In this document: piece after piece, positions 16,405-28,623 of the stretch
Layout of the letters: every line of letters starts with the position of its first letter
How positions within the stretch are numbered: position 1 is the first letter of the stretch
DNA from: Acidobacteriota bacterium
GTDB taxonomy: Bacteria > Acidobacteriota > Thermoanaerobaculia > Gp7-AA8
Length of the DNA: 64,000 nt
Reading direction: 5' to 3'
Assembly (NCBI GenBank): GCA_016184115.1
Contig: JACPDH010000039.1
Location: forward strand, 1 to 64,000
Made by a program: the position numbers and the translations under genes
Notes under the pieces: generated by a model
Databases searched by the model: none
What the model saw: the letters and a program-made list of their open reading frames with translations, nothing else
Told to the model about the DNA's origin: nothing

Positions 16405-17787
16405 ATGGCGCAACGCGTTCTGGTGGTTGACGATGAGGCGGCGGTACGCGACGCGATTCGCATGACCCTCGAATACGAGGGATTCGAAGTCGAAGAAGCC
16501 CGCTCGGGACAGGAGGGGCTCGACAAGGTCGGCCGCGGCGTTTTCGATGTGGTGGTCCTCGACATCAAGATGCCGATCCTCGACGGAATCGAGGTCCTCG
16601 ACAATCTGCGCGCTCAGGGTTCGGGTGTACCGGTCGTGATGATTTCGGGACATGGCGACATCCAGACCGCGGTCGAGTGCACGCGAAAAGGTGCGTTCGA
16701 TTTTCTCGAGAAGCCGCTCAATCGTGACCGGCTGCTGCTCTCGGTCCGCAACGCGGTGCGTCAGGCGGCGCTCGAGCGGGAGAACAGCGAGCTACGAGAA
16801 AAAGAAGCGCAGCGCTACGGACTCGTCGGCGAATCGCAGGCGATTCGCGAACTGCAAATGCAGATCGAGCGCGCGGCGCCGACGCGGGCCACGGTGCTGA
16901 TCTCGGGCGAGTCAGGAACCGGCAAAGAGCTCGTCGCGCGCGAGATTCACAGGCTTTCTCCTCGCAGCGCAAAGGCGTTCGTGCAGGTCAACTGCGCGGC
17001 GATTCCCGACGAGCTGATTGAATCGGAGCTCTTCGGGCACGAGAAGGGATCGTTCACCGGCGCGATGAGGAAGCAGACCGGGAAGTTCGTTCAGGCCGAT
17101 GGCGGAACGATTTTCCTCGACGAGATCGGTGACATGTCGCTGCGTACGCAGGCGAAGGTGCTGAGGGTGCTGCAGGAAGGGCACGTCGAGCCAGTCGGCG
17201 CGGCTGCCGTGGTGACCGTCGACGTGAGGGTGATCGCCGCGACGAACAAGAACCTGCAGGAGGAGATCAAGCACGGACGGTTCCGTGAGGATCTTTACTA
17301 CCGGCTCAACGTCATTCCGGTCCGGACGCCGACCTTGCGTGAGCGGCCCGATGACATCGCGCTGCTGGCGGGCCACTTCGCCGCCGAGTTTGCCGTGCAG
17401 AACAACTTCCGCCCGAAGACGTTCTCGCCGCAGGCGCTCACCGCGCTGCGCGAAGCACGCTGGCGCGGCAACGTGCGCGAGCTTCGAAACCTGATCGAGC
17501 GGCTCGTCGTGATGGTCCCCGCGGACGAAGTCGACCTTCGCGATTTGCCGGCCGAGCTCTTTCATGATCAGCAGGAAGCGGTCGAGGGCATGGTTCGGTT
17601 CACGACGCTGCAGGAGTTCAAAGACTCGATGGAAAAGGCGTTCATTCTTGCGAAGCTGCGGGAGAACGGCTGGAACGTCTCGCGCACCGCCGAGGCGATC
17701 GACACACCGAGATCGAACCTCTACAAGAAGATCGAGCAGTACGGAATCCGGCGCGACGGCACAGCTCCGCCCGAAGAGGGAGCCTGA
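16405..17787 (+). CDS. Sigma-54-dependent response regulator, NtrC family
   Basis: 460 aa. Receiver domain (1-120) with acidic pair DD (9-10), phosphoacceptor Asp53 in VVVLDIKMP and KP near 104. AAA+ domain with Walker A GESGTGKE, the sigma-54 contact loop GSFTGA (consensus GAFTGA with one Ala-to-Ser change), Walker B GGTIFLDEIGDM and arginine-finger region RGNVRELRNLIERL. A Fis-type helix-turn-helix ends the protein (NVSRTAEAIDTPRSNLYKKIEQYGI). The protein resembles NtrX-type regulators. No histidine kinase is adjacent. Glutamate racemase starts 4 nt after its stop, so the two are probably cotranscribed. Confidence 0.9.
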   Translation: MAQRVLVVDDEAAVRDAIRMTLEYEGFEVEEARSGQEGLDKVGRGVFDVVVLDIKMPILDGIEVLDNLRAQGSGVPVVMISGHGDIQTAVECTRKGAFDFLEKPLNRDRLLLSVRNAVRQAALERENSELREKEAQRYGLVGESQAIRELQMQIERAAPTRATVLISGESGTGKELVAREIHRLSPRSAKAFVQVNCAAIPDELIESELFGHEKGSFTGAMRKQTGKFVQADGGTIFLDEIGDMSLRTQAKVLRVLQEGHVEPVGAAAVVTVDVRVIAATNKNLQEEIKHGRFREDLYYRLNVIPVRTPTLRERPDDIALLAGHFAAEFAVQNNFRPKTFSPQALTALREARWRGNVRELRNLIERLVVMVPADEVDLRDLPAELFHDQQEAVEGMVRFTTLQEFKDSMEKAFILAKLRENGWNVSRTAEAIDTPRSNLYKKIEQYGIRRDGTAPPEEGA

Positions 17788-17791
17788 TCTG

Positions 17792-18604
17792 GTGGACTCT
17801 CGTCCGATCGGTGTGTTCGACAGCGGCGTCGGTGGGCTGACTGTCTTTCGCGAGATCTCGCGGGCGCTTCCGGGCGAGCCGCTGCTTTATCTGGGCGATT
17901 CGGCGCGCGTGCCTTACGGCACGAAGTCTCCCGAGACGATTCAGCGGTACGCGCGAGAGGCCGCCTACTTTTTGCTCGAACGGGATGTGAAGATGCTCGT
18001 CGTCGCCTGCAACACGGCGACTGCTGCGGCCTTGCCGATTCTCGAGCGCGAGCTCTCGATCCCCGTGATCGGCGTCGTCGAGCCGGGAGCTCGTGCGGCA
18101 GTGAGCGTCACGAAGGGGCGCGTCGGCGTGATCGCGACGGAGGGAACGGTGCGATCGCGTGCTTACACGCGCGCGATTCACGCGATCGACGGAAGCGTCG
18201 AAGTGATCGAACAGCCGTGTCCACTCTTCGTCGCGCTTGCAGAGGAAGGCTGGGCGGGAACCAACGTTGCCCGGGAGGTCGCCGAGGTGTATCTCGCACC
18301 GCTGCTGCGCGAGAAGATCGACACGCTCGTGCTCGGCTGCACGCACTATCCGATTCTTCGGGCGACGATCGCAGAGGTGACGGGAGAAGGCGTCACGATC
18401 GTCGACTCCGCCGAGACGACCGCGCTCGCCGTCGAGGCAGCGCTGCACGACAGCGCGATTCGAGCGAGTGAATCCGATCCGAAATACCAGTTCCTCGTCA
18501 CCGACGCCACGGAACGATTCCTCCGAATTGCCGAGACGTTTCTCGACCACTCGGTCGATCATCTCGACCTCGTCGACATTGCGCGTGACCAACCGGTAGG
18601 GTGA
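17792..18604 (+). CDS. murI: Glutamate racemase
   Basis: 270 aa, makes D-glutamate for peptidoglycan. The N-terminal PIGVFDSGVGGLTV has the catalytic Asp/Ser, LYLGDSARVPYG is typical, and the two catalytic cysteines are in VVACNTATAAA and LVLGCTHYPIL. Start is GTG 17792, 9 nt after GAGGGAG, which lies inside the end of the regulator gene. An open frame continues upstream but antisense to nothing recognisable, so it is not used. The arrangement regulator-murI suggests cotranscription. Confidence 0.9.
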   Translation: MDSRPIGVFDSGVGGLTVFREISRALPGEPLLYLGDSARVPYGTKSPETIQRYAREAAYFLLERDVKMLVVACNTATAAALPILERELSIPVIGVVEPGARAAVSVTKGRVGVIATEGTVRSRAYTRAIHAIDGSVEVIEQPCPLFVALAEEGWAGTNVAREVAEVYLAPLLREKIDTLVLGCTHYPILRATIAEVTGEGVTIVDSAETTALAVEAALHDSAIRASESDPKYQFLVTDATERFLRIAETFLDHSVDHLDLVDIARDQPVG

Positions 18605-18624
18605 TCGTGAGGCGATAGCCCGGT

Positions 18625-18775
18625 GGCGGATCGGAATCCGACGCGACGAGGCGTCGTAGCGCGACATTCCGATGTCCCGCGCGGCGCGCAGCGCCGATCG
18701 ATTGCTGTCGGCTGGCCAGACTCGCATGCCTGCTGCGGCCAGGCGGCCTCGGCGGATCGGAATCCGACGCGACGA
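18625..18775. repeat. 25-bp direct repeat pair in an intergenic gap
   Basis: GGCGGATCGGAATCCGACGC plus five more identical bases occur at 18625-18649 and 18751-18775. Each copy contains a small dyad (TCGGAATCCGA). Between them, GACATTCCGATGTC at about 18662-18676 is another dyad with related bases. The 190-nt gap separates murI from the convergent permease gene and holds no gene. It may be a small dispersed repeat family. Confidence 0.6.
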
Positions 18776-18792
18776 CGAGGATCTCTCCCTCG

Positions 18793-20007
18793 CTACTCGT
18801 GCCGCAGCGCTTCGATCGGGCTCAGGCGGGCGGCGCGTGCCGACGGGATGAGACTCGCAAGCAATGACACGGCGACCGTGAACGCGGCGATCAGCGCGAG
18901 GTCGGCAGGGCGGGTGACGAAGGGGATCGAGCTGACGAAATAGACCTGCGCAATCTCCGGACCGAACGAGATCAACTCGTACTTCGTGAGGATCCAGCAG
19001 GCGACGACCCCAATCGCGATGCCGATCGCGGTGCCGCCGACGCCGACGAGCAGTCCATACCAGACGAAGATTCTGCGGATCAGTGATGGTGTCGCGCCCA
19101 TCGAGGAGAGGATGCCGATCTCCTGGCGCTTCTCGTGCGCCGTCATGACGAGCATCGACACGATGTTGAATGTCGAGACGAACACGATCAAGCCAAGAAC
19201 GATGAAGAGAATGAACTGCTGCATCTCGAGCAGGGAGAAGAGCTGTCCATTCATCTGCTTCCAGGTCGTCACCGCGAACTGGTCGCCGGTCGTGGCGGCG
19301 ACCTGCGCGGCAGTTGCATCGAGGTCGGCGTTCGCGTTGAGGTCGATCTCGACGAGATTCGCCGAGCCTTGCATGTCAAAAAGCGTGCGTGCGTCGTTGA
19401 TGTCGAGAAAGCACCATGACGCGTCGAATTCGTGGAATCCAGTCTCGTAGACATTCGCGACGACGAACGGGCGTGCGCGAGGCATGATCCCCTCGCCGCT
19501 CCGCGTCGCAACAGTCACGGTCAGCGCATCTCCGGGGCCGACCAGCAGACGTTCCGCGAGATACCTGCCGAGTGCGACTCCCTTCACACCGTCGTGTGAG
19601 AAGCCGTCGTCGGCGATTCGGGCGAGCATCGGCGAGTGTGCCGCACGGCTGGTATCGACGCCTTTCAGCATCACCTGCTCCCCGCCGGGCGATCGCTCCG
19701 ACGCGACGAGTGCTTGATGAAAGATGACGGGCGAAGCCGCCGCGACTCCCTGCGTGCGGCGCACGGCGCCGAGCGTTTCGTCGAGGTTCTCGATCGGGCC
19801 GCGGAATGAGTAAAGGAAGATTTCCGAGTTCCCGGCTCGCAGCTTTCGCTCGAGATCGAGCCGGTAGCCGGTCATCAGCGCCATCGACACGACCAGGGAA
19901 AGGACGCCGATGACGAGTCCGATGATCGACGCGAGCCCGGCGGCCGAGATGAGCCGGTCCGTCGGGCGCCGGAAATAGCGCCACGCGATCGTCCGTGGGA
20001 GGCTCAA
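18793..20007 (-). CDS. ABC transporter permease, LolC/LolE-MacB type
   Basis: 404 aa. One transmembrane helix at residues about 20-45 (LASIIGLVIGVLSLVVSMAL), a large periplasmic MacB-like domain (about 50-250), then three helices (IVLGLIVFVSTFNIVSMLV, YGLLVGVGGTAIGIAIGVVAC, LIAAFTVAVSLLASLIP) and the ending SARAARLSPIEALRHE, which is characteristic of the family. The motif EKRQEIGILSSMGAT is also family-typical. The TTG start overlaps the carA stop (TTGA), so translation is coupled to carA. No LolD ATPase is in the window. Lipoprotein release is the usual role. Confidence 0.82.
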   Translation of the reverse strand: MSLPRTIAWRYFRRPTDRLISAAGLASIIGLVIGVLSLVVSMALMTGYRLDLERKLRAGNSEIFLYSFRGPIENLDETLGAVRRTQGVAAASPVIFHQALVASERSPGGEQVMLKGVDTSRAAHSPMLARIADDGFSHDGVKGVALGRYLAERLLVGPGDALTVTVATRSGEGIMPRARPFVVANVYETGFHEFDASWCFLDINDARTLFDMQGSANLVEIDLNANADLDATAAQVAATTGDQFAVTTWKQMNGQLFSLLEMQQFILFIVLGLIVFVSTFNIVSMLVMTAHEKRQEIGILSSMGATPSLIRRIFVWYGLLVGVGGTAIGIAIGVVACWILTKYELISFGPEIAQVYFVSSIPFVTRPADLALIAAFTVAVSLLASLIPSARAARLSPIEALRHE

Positions 20008-21110
20008 CTGCGTCTCGTGTTCTTGAACTCCCGGATCATCTGCATGAACTCGTCGAAGATGTAGAACGAGTCGTGTGGTCCGGGTGCCGCCTCGGGGTGG
20101 TACTGGACGGCGAGAATCGGCTCGCGGCGATGGCGGAAGCCCTCGAGCGTGCCGTCGTTCAGGTTGACGTGCGTGTGCTCGATATCGTTTGCGGAGAGCG
20201 AGTCGGGATCGACCGCGAATCCATGGTTCTGCGCGGTGATCTCGACGCGGCCGCTCCTCAACTCCTTCACTGGGTGGTTCCCTCCACGATGGCCGAACTT
20301 GAGCTTGTACGTGCGGCCGCCGAGTGCGAGGCCGAGGAGCTGATGGCCGAGGCAGATGCCGAGAATCGGTATCTTGCCGATGAGAAGACGGATGTTCTCC
20401 TGCGCGTAGGTGACTGGCTCGGGATCGCCCGGACCATTCGACAGGAAGACGCCGTCGAATTTGAGGTTGAGAATTTCTTCCGGATGCGTCGTCGCCGGGT
20501 AGATGACGAGGTCACATCCCGACGCTGCCAGGCGCAAGAGGATGTCGCGCTTCACGCCATAGTCGTAGACCGCGATGCGCGTGCGAGGCTGCGCGCCCTC
20601 GCCATCGAAAGGATAGGCGCGCATGGTGCTGACGCTCTTGACGAGGTCGAGCCCCGTCATCGACGGTGCGGCGACGAGTTTCGCGACGATCGATTCGACC
20701 GGTGCGTCCGATGTCGTGATCATTCCGCGCATCGCGCCCCGCGAGCGGATGTGGCGTGTCAGCGCGCGTGTGTCGACGCCGGTGATCGAAGAAATCTTCG
20801 ACTTCGTGAAGTAGTCCTGGAGCGATCCGCGAGCCTCGTGCGTGCTTGGCTTCTCGCAGAGCTCGCGAACGACGAATCCGGCCACTTGCGGCCCCTCGCT
20901 CTGCTCGGCTCGAGGCTCCACGCCGTAGTTCCCGATGTGCGGATAGGTCATCGTCACGATCTGGAAACGGTACGAGGGATCGGTTGCGATCTCCTGGTAG
21001 CCGGCGAGCGACGTATTAAAGACGACCTCGCCGATCGAGTCAGCGGTTGAACCGAACGACTCGCCGTCGAAGACGGCACCATCCTCGAGAATCAGGCGGG
21101 CTGGAGGCAT
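20004..21110 (-). CDS. carA: Carbamoyl-phosphate synthase, small (glutaminase) subunit
   Basis: 368 aa. The N-terminal domain has GSTADSIGEVVFNTSLAGYQEI. The class I amidotransferase domain has the catalytic Cys in ILGICLGHQLLGLALGG and His/Glu in AVQYHPEAAPGPHDS. It supplies ammonia to CarB for pyrimidine and arginine synthesis; carB is not in the window. It overlaps the permease gene by 4 nt. A TATAAT box 9 nt upstream of ATG 21110 suggests a nearly leaderless message. Confidence 0.95.
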   Translation of the reverse strand: MPPARLILEDGAVFDGESFGSTADSIGEVVFNTSLAGYQEIATDPSYRFQIVTMTYPHIGNYGVEPRAEQSEGPQVAGFVVRELCEKPSTHEARGSLQDYFTKSKISSITGVDTRALTRHIRSRGAMRGMITTSDAPVESIVAKLVAAPSMTGLDLVKSVSTMRAYPFDGEGAQPRTRIAVYDYGVKRDILLRLAASGCDLVIYPATTHPEEILNLKFDGVFLSNGPGDPEPVTYAQENIRLLIGKIPILGICLGHQLLGLALGGRTYKLKFGHRGGNHPVKELRSGRVEITAQNHGFAVDPDSLSANDIEHTHVNLNDGTLEGFRHRREPILAVQYHPEAAPGPHDSFYIFDEFMQMIREFKNTRRS

Positions 21111-21119
21111 GCGGCGACG

Positions 21120-21125
21120 ATTATA
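21120..21125 (-). promoter_or_regulatory. Consensus -10 box immediately before carA
   Basis: TATAAT on the minus strand ends 9 nt before the carA ATG. No Shine-Dalgarno sequence lies between. Predicted transcription start about 21113. Confidence 0.5.
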
Positions 21126-21155
21126 GACAGATCGTCGCGAAGGTCACGCGGCGCG

Positions 21156-21383
21156 TCAAATGCTCGCCGTATGGCCGATTCCGTGCCGGCGGAGAAACGC
21201 CACCAGACGGGGCATGTGGCGCTCCGCGTGTCCGAGTCCCGAGTACACCCAACGATGCCTCGGAAAGAAAAACGCCCCGGCGAGGGCAAAAAAGAGCCAT
21301 CCCTGCAGAATGGGAAGGATTGCGCCTACCACCCCGAGTACGAGGCAGACAACGCCGAGGCTGATGCGGACTGGATGCGCCAT
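21156..21383 (-). CDS. Small membrane protein, PGPGW/DUF454-like
   Basis: 75 aa with one long hydrophobic stretch (ISLGVVCLVLGVVGAILPILQGWLF, interrupted by LPILQGW) and a basic C-terminus. The pattern GxxxLxLGxxGxxLPxxxGxxF resembles the PGPGW or DUF454 small membrane proteins. GGAGAAC precedes the ATG. It starts 6 nt after the end of the methylmalonyl-CoA mutase gene on the same strand and is probably cotranscribed with it. Function unknown. Confidence 0.7.
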   Translation of the reverse strand: MAHPVRISLGVVCLVLGVVGAILPILQGWLFFALAGAFFFPRHRWVYSGLGHAERHMPRLVAFLRRHGIGHTASI

Positions 21384-21389
21384 GTTCTC

Positions 21390-23018
21390 CTAAAACCCCT
21401 GGTCCTGATGTTCTCCGAATCTCTTCTTGAGAGTTGAGACGATCTCGCCGATCGTCGAGTTACACCGAACGGCGTCCACGATTACAGGCATCAGATTCGT
21501 GCCGTTGGTCGCGGCGTGATCGAGAGCCTCGAGCGAGCGCAAATGCGCCTCTCGCTCAGTCGAAGCGTCGCGCCGGCGGCGGAATTCCACGAGGCGGGCA
21601 ACCTGGTCGCGTTCGACCGATTCGTCGATCTTCAGAATCGGTAGCGCGGGGCCTTCGCTGTCCGCGAAGTCGTTCACGCCGACGACGACATCTTCGTGCT
21701 CCTCGATCGCTCTCTGCGCCTTGTAGGCGGCGTCGCCAATCTCATTCTGGACGAATCCTGTCTCGATCGCCGCGAGTGCTCCTCCCATTTCGTCGAGTTT
21801 CGCGATCATCGCGCGCGCGTCCCGCTCGATGTCGAGCGTCAACGCCTCGACCGCATACGAGCCGGCGAGCGGATCGACTGTCATCGTCACTCCCGACTCG
21901 TACGCGAGGATCTGCTGGGTGCGCAGCGCGATCCGGACTGAATCCTCGGTTGGGAGCGCGAGCGCCTCGTCTCGTGAGTTCGTGTGAAGCGACTGGCAGC
22001 CGCCGAGCACCGCCGCGAGAGCCTGGTAGGCGACACGGACGACGTTGTTTTCCGGTTGTTGCGCGGTCAGCGTCGAGCCTGCCGTCTGCGCGTGGAAGCG
22101 GAGTGCGAGCGACTTCGTGCTCTTCGGCGAAAAACGCTCGCGCATCAGCTCGGCCCAGAGCTTTCGTGCCGCACGGAACTTCGCCACCTCTTCGAGGAGA
22201 TTGTTATGCGCGTTGAAGAAGAACGAGATCCTCGGTGCGAAGGAGTCGACGTCGAGACCGCGATCGACCGCGGCACGAACGTACTCGAGCCCGTTCGCGA
22301 GCGTGAAGGCGACTTCCTGCACCGCGGTCGAGCCGGCCTCACGAATGTGGTAGCCGGAGACCGAGATCGTGTTCCACTTTGGCACTTCTTTCGAGCAGAA
22401 CTCGAAGATGTCGGTGACGAGCCGGAGCGATGGCTTCGGCGGGAAGATGTACGTGCCGCGCGCCGCGTACTCCTTGAGAATGTCGTTCTGGATCGTGCCA
22501 TTCAGCTTGTCCCAGCCGATGCCGCGCCGTTCCGCGACGACCATCACCATCGCGAGGAGGATCGACGCCGGGGCGTTGATCGTCATCGAAACGGAGACTT
22601 TGTCGAGCGGCAGTTGATCGAGAAGCGTCTCCATGTCGTCGATCGTGTCGATCGCGACGCCGACCTTGCCGACCTCGCCACGTGCGAGCGCGCAGTCCGA
22701 GTCCATGCCGATCTGCGTTGGCAGGTCGAACGCAACGGAAAGTCCGGTCGTCCCGCGCCCGAGGAGATAGCGGTAGCGCTCGTTCGACTCTCTCGCGGTC
22801 GAGAAGCCGGCGTACTGGCGCATCGTCCAGTGGCGCCCGCGATACATCGTCGGTTGCACGCCGCGCGTGAATGGGTACTCGCCAGCATCCCCGAGGTCGC
22901 GCGACGGCTCGAAGTTGCGATCCCGAAGCGAGCGATCGTCGTAGGCAGTCGGAATCGCAAACCCCGAGCTCGTGGTCACCGGTTTCGACGTGGTTGATTC
23001 TCGTTTCTTCTCGGTCAT
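21390..23018 (-). CDS. Methylmalonyl-CoA mutase, large-chain catalytic domain
   Basis: 542 aa. Matches the N-terminal acyl-CoA mutase domain: [84 protein letters not shown] and [20 protein letters not shown]. The B12-binding C-terminal domain is absent, so a separate small subunit elsewhere is expected, as in the split archaeal/bacterial type. It interconverts methylmalonyl- and succinyl-CoA or a similar pair; isobutyryl- or ethylmalonyl-CoA substrates cannot be excluded. AGGGAACGATC precedes the ATG. Confidence 0.9.
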   Translation of the reverse strand: MTEKKRESTTSKPVTTSSGFAIPTAYDDRSLRDRNFEPSRDLGDAGEYPFTRGVQPTMYRGRHWTMRQYAGFSTARESNERYRYLLGRGTTGLSVAFDLPTQIGMDSDCALARGEVGKVGVAIDTIDDMETLLDQLPLDKVSVSMTINAPASILLAMVMVVAERRGIGWDKLNGTIQNDILKEYAARGTYIFPPKPSLRLVTDIFEFCSKEVPKWNTISVSGYHIREAGSTAVQEVAFTLANGLEYVRAAVDRGLDVDSFAPRISFFFNAHNNLLEEVAKFRAARKLWAELMRERFSPKSTKSLALRFHAQTAGSTLTAQQPENNVVRVAYQALAAVLGGCQSLHTNSRDEALALPTEDSVRIALRTQQILAYESGVTMTVDPLAGSYAVEALTLDIERDARAMIAKLDEMGGALAAIETGFVQNEIGDAAYKAQRAIEEHEDVVVGVNDFADSEGPALPILKIDESVERDQVARLVEFRRRRDASTEREAHLRSLEALDHAATNGTNLMPVIVDAVRCNSTIGEIVSTLKKRFGEHQDQGF

Positions 23019-23174
23019 GATCGTTCCCTGTCGCGATCATTGTATCGTTGGCCACATCGGCCCCTGTGACGCGGCGGCACGGATTGGCGCGATGAGCGGT
23101 GTAGACTCTGCCGGCCCCGCGGCGTGGTGTGGCGGCCGTCGCTGCCGGTCCGTAATGAGGCGCGGAGGTGATTG

Positions 23175-25127
23175 ATGGAGACGGCGCGATCGAATGCCGA
23201 CGCGCCCGCTGCGTCGAGGATGGTGCTGCGAGGCCGGATCTTTCAGGAGGGCCCCCCTGGATGGCTCGCGGTCGTGTTGTCGGTGCTGGCCAGTTTCGGG
23301 CCTGCGCTGTCGCCCGTCTCGGGAGGGCTCGATTCGGGCTGGCAGCTCGGGCTCAGTTGGGCGCGCACGCTCGGCTTGCGTTGGGGTGACGATCTCATCT
23401 TCACGTACGGGCCGCTCGGCTCGTTGGCTGCACCCGTTCCACTCAGCGCGGCTCTGGTGTGGCAGGCATTGCTGGCTCAGGTGCTCGCGCTCGCGCTCGT
23501 TGCCTTCGCATGCTGGAGCCTCACGGGTCCACGCGGAAGCTGGCTGCGTTTGATCGTGATGATTCTGGTGACGGCAGCCGCCGCGAGCAGCGGACTCGCG
23601 ACGGCACTCTTCATCGGTGTCGTTCTCTCGGCCGTTGCGCTGGCGGTGCGATCGCCCCGCGCGCATCAGGTCGTATGGCTTCTCGGTTTGATCGCAGGCA
23701 TCAGCGTGCTGATCAAGTTCAACATGGGGTGTGCAGCGATCGCGGCGGGCGGACTGGCATCACTGGCAGCGACGCGCCGAGGAATCGCAATCTCGGGATT
23801 CTTCGCCGGCTCGATTGCCGGCGCACTCGGCGCGTGGTTCGGTACCTGCCAGCGAGCGGTCGACCTTCTCCCGTGGTTGCGAGGGAGCGCCGAGCTTGCT
23901 CGCGGCTATCCGTCGGCCATGCGGCACGTACGAGACGATCTGGCAGGGTGGCTACCGCACGCCACCCTCGGCTTTGCCGCGGTGATGGCTGTGGCTCTGT
24001 GCAGCCTCGTCTGGTCGTGCGGCGTGAAGCTCGACAATTCGCGACGTGCTGTGCTCGTGCTCGCAGTTCTTGCCTCGGTGGGGGCTCTCTACCTCGCGAG
24101 TGCGACGAGGCTCGATACCGGGCACCTTGGCCTCCTTCCGTGCAGCCTCTTCGCTCTCGGCGTGCCACTCGCGATGGGATCCGATGCGGAGGAACGGAGT
24201 GGGCGCAGATTGACACTTCGCCGCCCGCATGCTGGAGCCGCGCTTCTTGGGATGGTCTGCATCAGTGTCAGCGCGGCGATTCTCGGCAAGAGCGGTCCGA
24301 TGCAGTACCTGCATCTCGTGGGCTCGTTCAACACGTTGCGCGCGGAGCTCACGATGGCCGCGAACAACGAGGCGCGCCTGGAAGTGCTCGAGGCGCAGAG
24401 AGCGGCAATCCGTGAGGCCTGGTCCGTTCCGCCGTGGGAGCTTCGAACGCTCGATCCGCCAGCGGCGAGCCTTGCGGGCCCGAGCTCCGCGGTCATCGAC
24501 GCGCTCCGCGGACGGGGCGTGCACGTCGAGCCGTGGGCGGTCAGTCTGGCGTGGGCCCATGGGTTGGAGTGGAAGCCGATACCGACGATGCAGAGTTACG
24601 CCGCGTACACGAGACATCTCGACGAGCTCAACGCCGCGCGGCTGACGCGCGGCCCCGCTCTTTCGGCCATCCTCAGGCAGTCGGCCGCGATCGACGGCAA
24701 GCACCCGTTCTGGGAGTCGCCCCGCTACCAGCTCTCGATGCTCTGCAACTTCGTGGAGCGGGAGAGTGATGGCCGATGGCAGGCCCTCGTGCGCGTGCCC
24801 GACCGATGTGGTGCGCCGCGCAAGCTCGGGTCGTTCACCGTCGAGCCCGGGGCGCCGATTCCGGTGCCTCACGCCGGAGGCGCGCTGGTTCTGGCGGAGA
24901 TCGCGCCGCGCGCAGGCCACGATTCCTCGGCACATGCACGCCCGGTCGTTTACTGCGGAGCGGTCGCGCGCACGTTGAGCCAGGGCTTCCCGTCTGGTCC
25001 TCTCGTCCTTCGCGCGTCAGCGGCGGGCTGGGATCGGCGAGTCATACCGGCGCCGTGCGATACGTTAGGCGCAAGTCAGGACATTGAGGTGGTCTTTACG
25101 GAGGTCCCGATTCGCGGTGGAGCCTAA
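23175..25127 (+). CDS. Polytopic membrane protein of unknown function
   Basis: About 650 aa. The N-terminal 360 residues contain roughly ten hydrophobic helices (for example WLAVVLSVLASFGPAL, LLAQVLALALVAFACW, LLGLIAGISVLIKF, AVLVLAVLASVGALYL). After the first helix a loop reads DSGWQLGLSWA...DLIFTYGPLGSL, an Asp-containing first loop plus a YGP motif as seen in some GT-C-type membrane glycosyltransferases. The C-terminal 270 residues are soluble and unrecognised (HPFWESPRYQLSMLCNF). GGAGGTG is 4 nt before ATG 23175. A sugar-transfer role is only a possibility. No operon partner. Confidence 0.65.
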   Translation: METARSNADAPAASRMVLRGRIFQEGPPGWLAVVLSVLASFGPALSPVSGGLDSGWQLGLSWARTLGLRWGDDLIFTYGPLGSLAAPVPLSAALVWQALLAQVLALALVAFACWSLTGPRGSWLRLIVMILVTAAAASSGLATALFIGVVLSAVALAVRSPRAHQVVWLLGLIAGISVLIKFNMGCAAIAAGGLASLAATRRGIAISGFFAGSIAGALGAWFGTCQRAVDLLPWLRGSAELARGYPSAMRHVRDDLAGWLPHATLGFAAVMAVALCSLVWSCGVKLDNSRRAVLVLAVLASVGALYLASATRLDTGHLGLLPCSLFALGVPLAMGSDAEERSGRRLTLRRPHAGAALLGMVCISVSAAILGKSGPMQYLHLVGSFNTLRAELTMAANNEARLEVLEAQRAAIREAWSVPPWELRTLDPPAASLAGPSSAVIDALRGRGVHVEPWAVSLAWAHGLEWKPIPTMQSYAAYTRHLDELNAARLTRGPALSAILRQSAAIDGKHPFWESPRYQLSMLCNFVERESDGRWQALVRVPDRCGAPRKLGSFTVEPGAPIPVPHAGGALVLAEIAPRAGHDSSAHARPVVYCGAVARTLSQGFPSGPLVLRASAAGWDRRVIPAPCDTLGASQDIEVVFTEVPIRGGA

Positions 25128-25195
25128 CGTCGATGACCTTGGGTCAGGGATGGGGGGGCTCGAGATTTGGAAGCCCAGCTCGAATCGGTGAAGGA

Positions 25196-28432
<3,237 letters not shown>

Positions 28433-28447
28433 AAGCGCTGTCGCGAG

Positions 28448-28453
28448 ATTATC
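28448..28453 (-). promoter_or_regulatory. -10-like box for the kinase gene
   Basis: GATAAT reads on the minus strand, 15 nt before ATG 28432, giving a very short leader with no clear ribosome-binding site. Confidence 0.35.
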
Positions 28454-28606
28454 GCAGAGGGAACGAGTCGAGGCACACCCGTCGAGCGATCGGAAGCGTC
28501 GATTGCATTGGGCGTTCACAGGCTCTTCGTTGCGTGCTGAAGGATCGTCGTGAGCCCGGCGAACGTCGCCCACCCTTCGCTCGGGGCAAATCGGCGCTCT
28601 GGTTGG

Positions 28607-28612
28607 TAGAAT
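28607..28612 (+). promoter_or_regulatory. -10-like box for the PATAN gene
   Basis: TAGAAT ends 11 nt before ATG 28624. No Shine-Dalgarno sequence is visible, so the transcript would be nearly leaderless. The same hexamer occurs before the diguanylate cyclase gene (35342-35347). Confidence 0.4.
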
Positions 28613-28623
28613 CACCGCGCCAT

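Noticed and set aside
16257-16604. Extended N-terminus of leucyl aminopeptidase
   Set aside because: It overlaps the divergent regulator gene and has no family similarity; a perfect ribosome-binding site marks TTG 16256.
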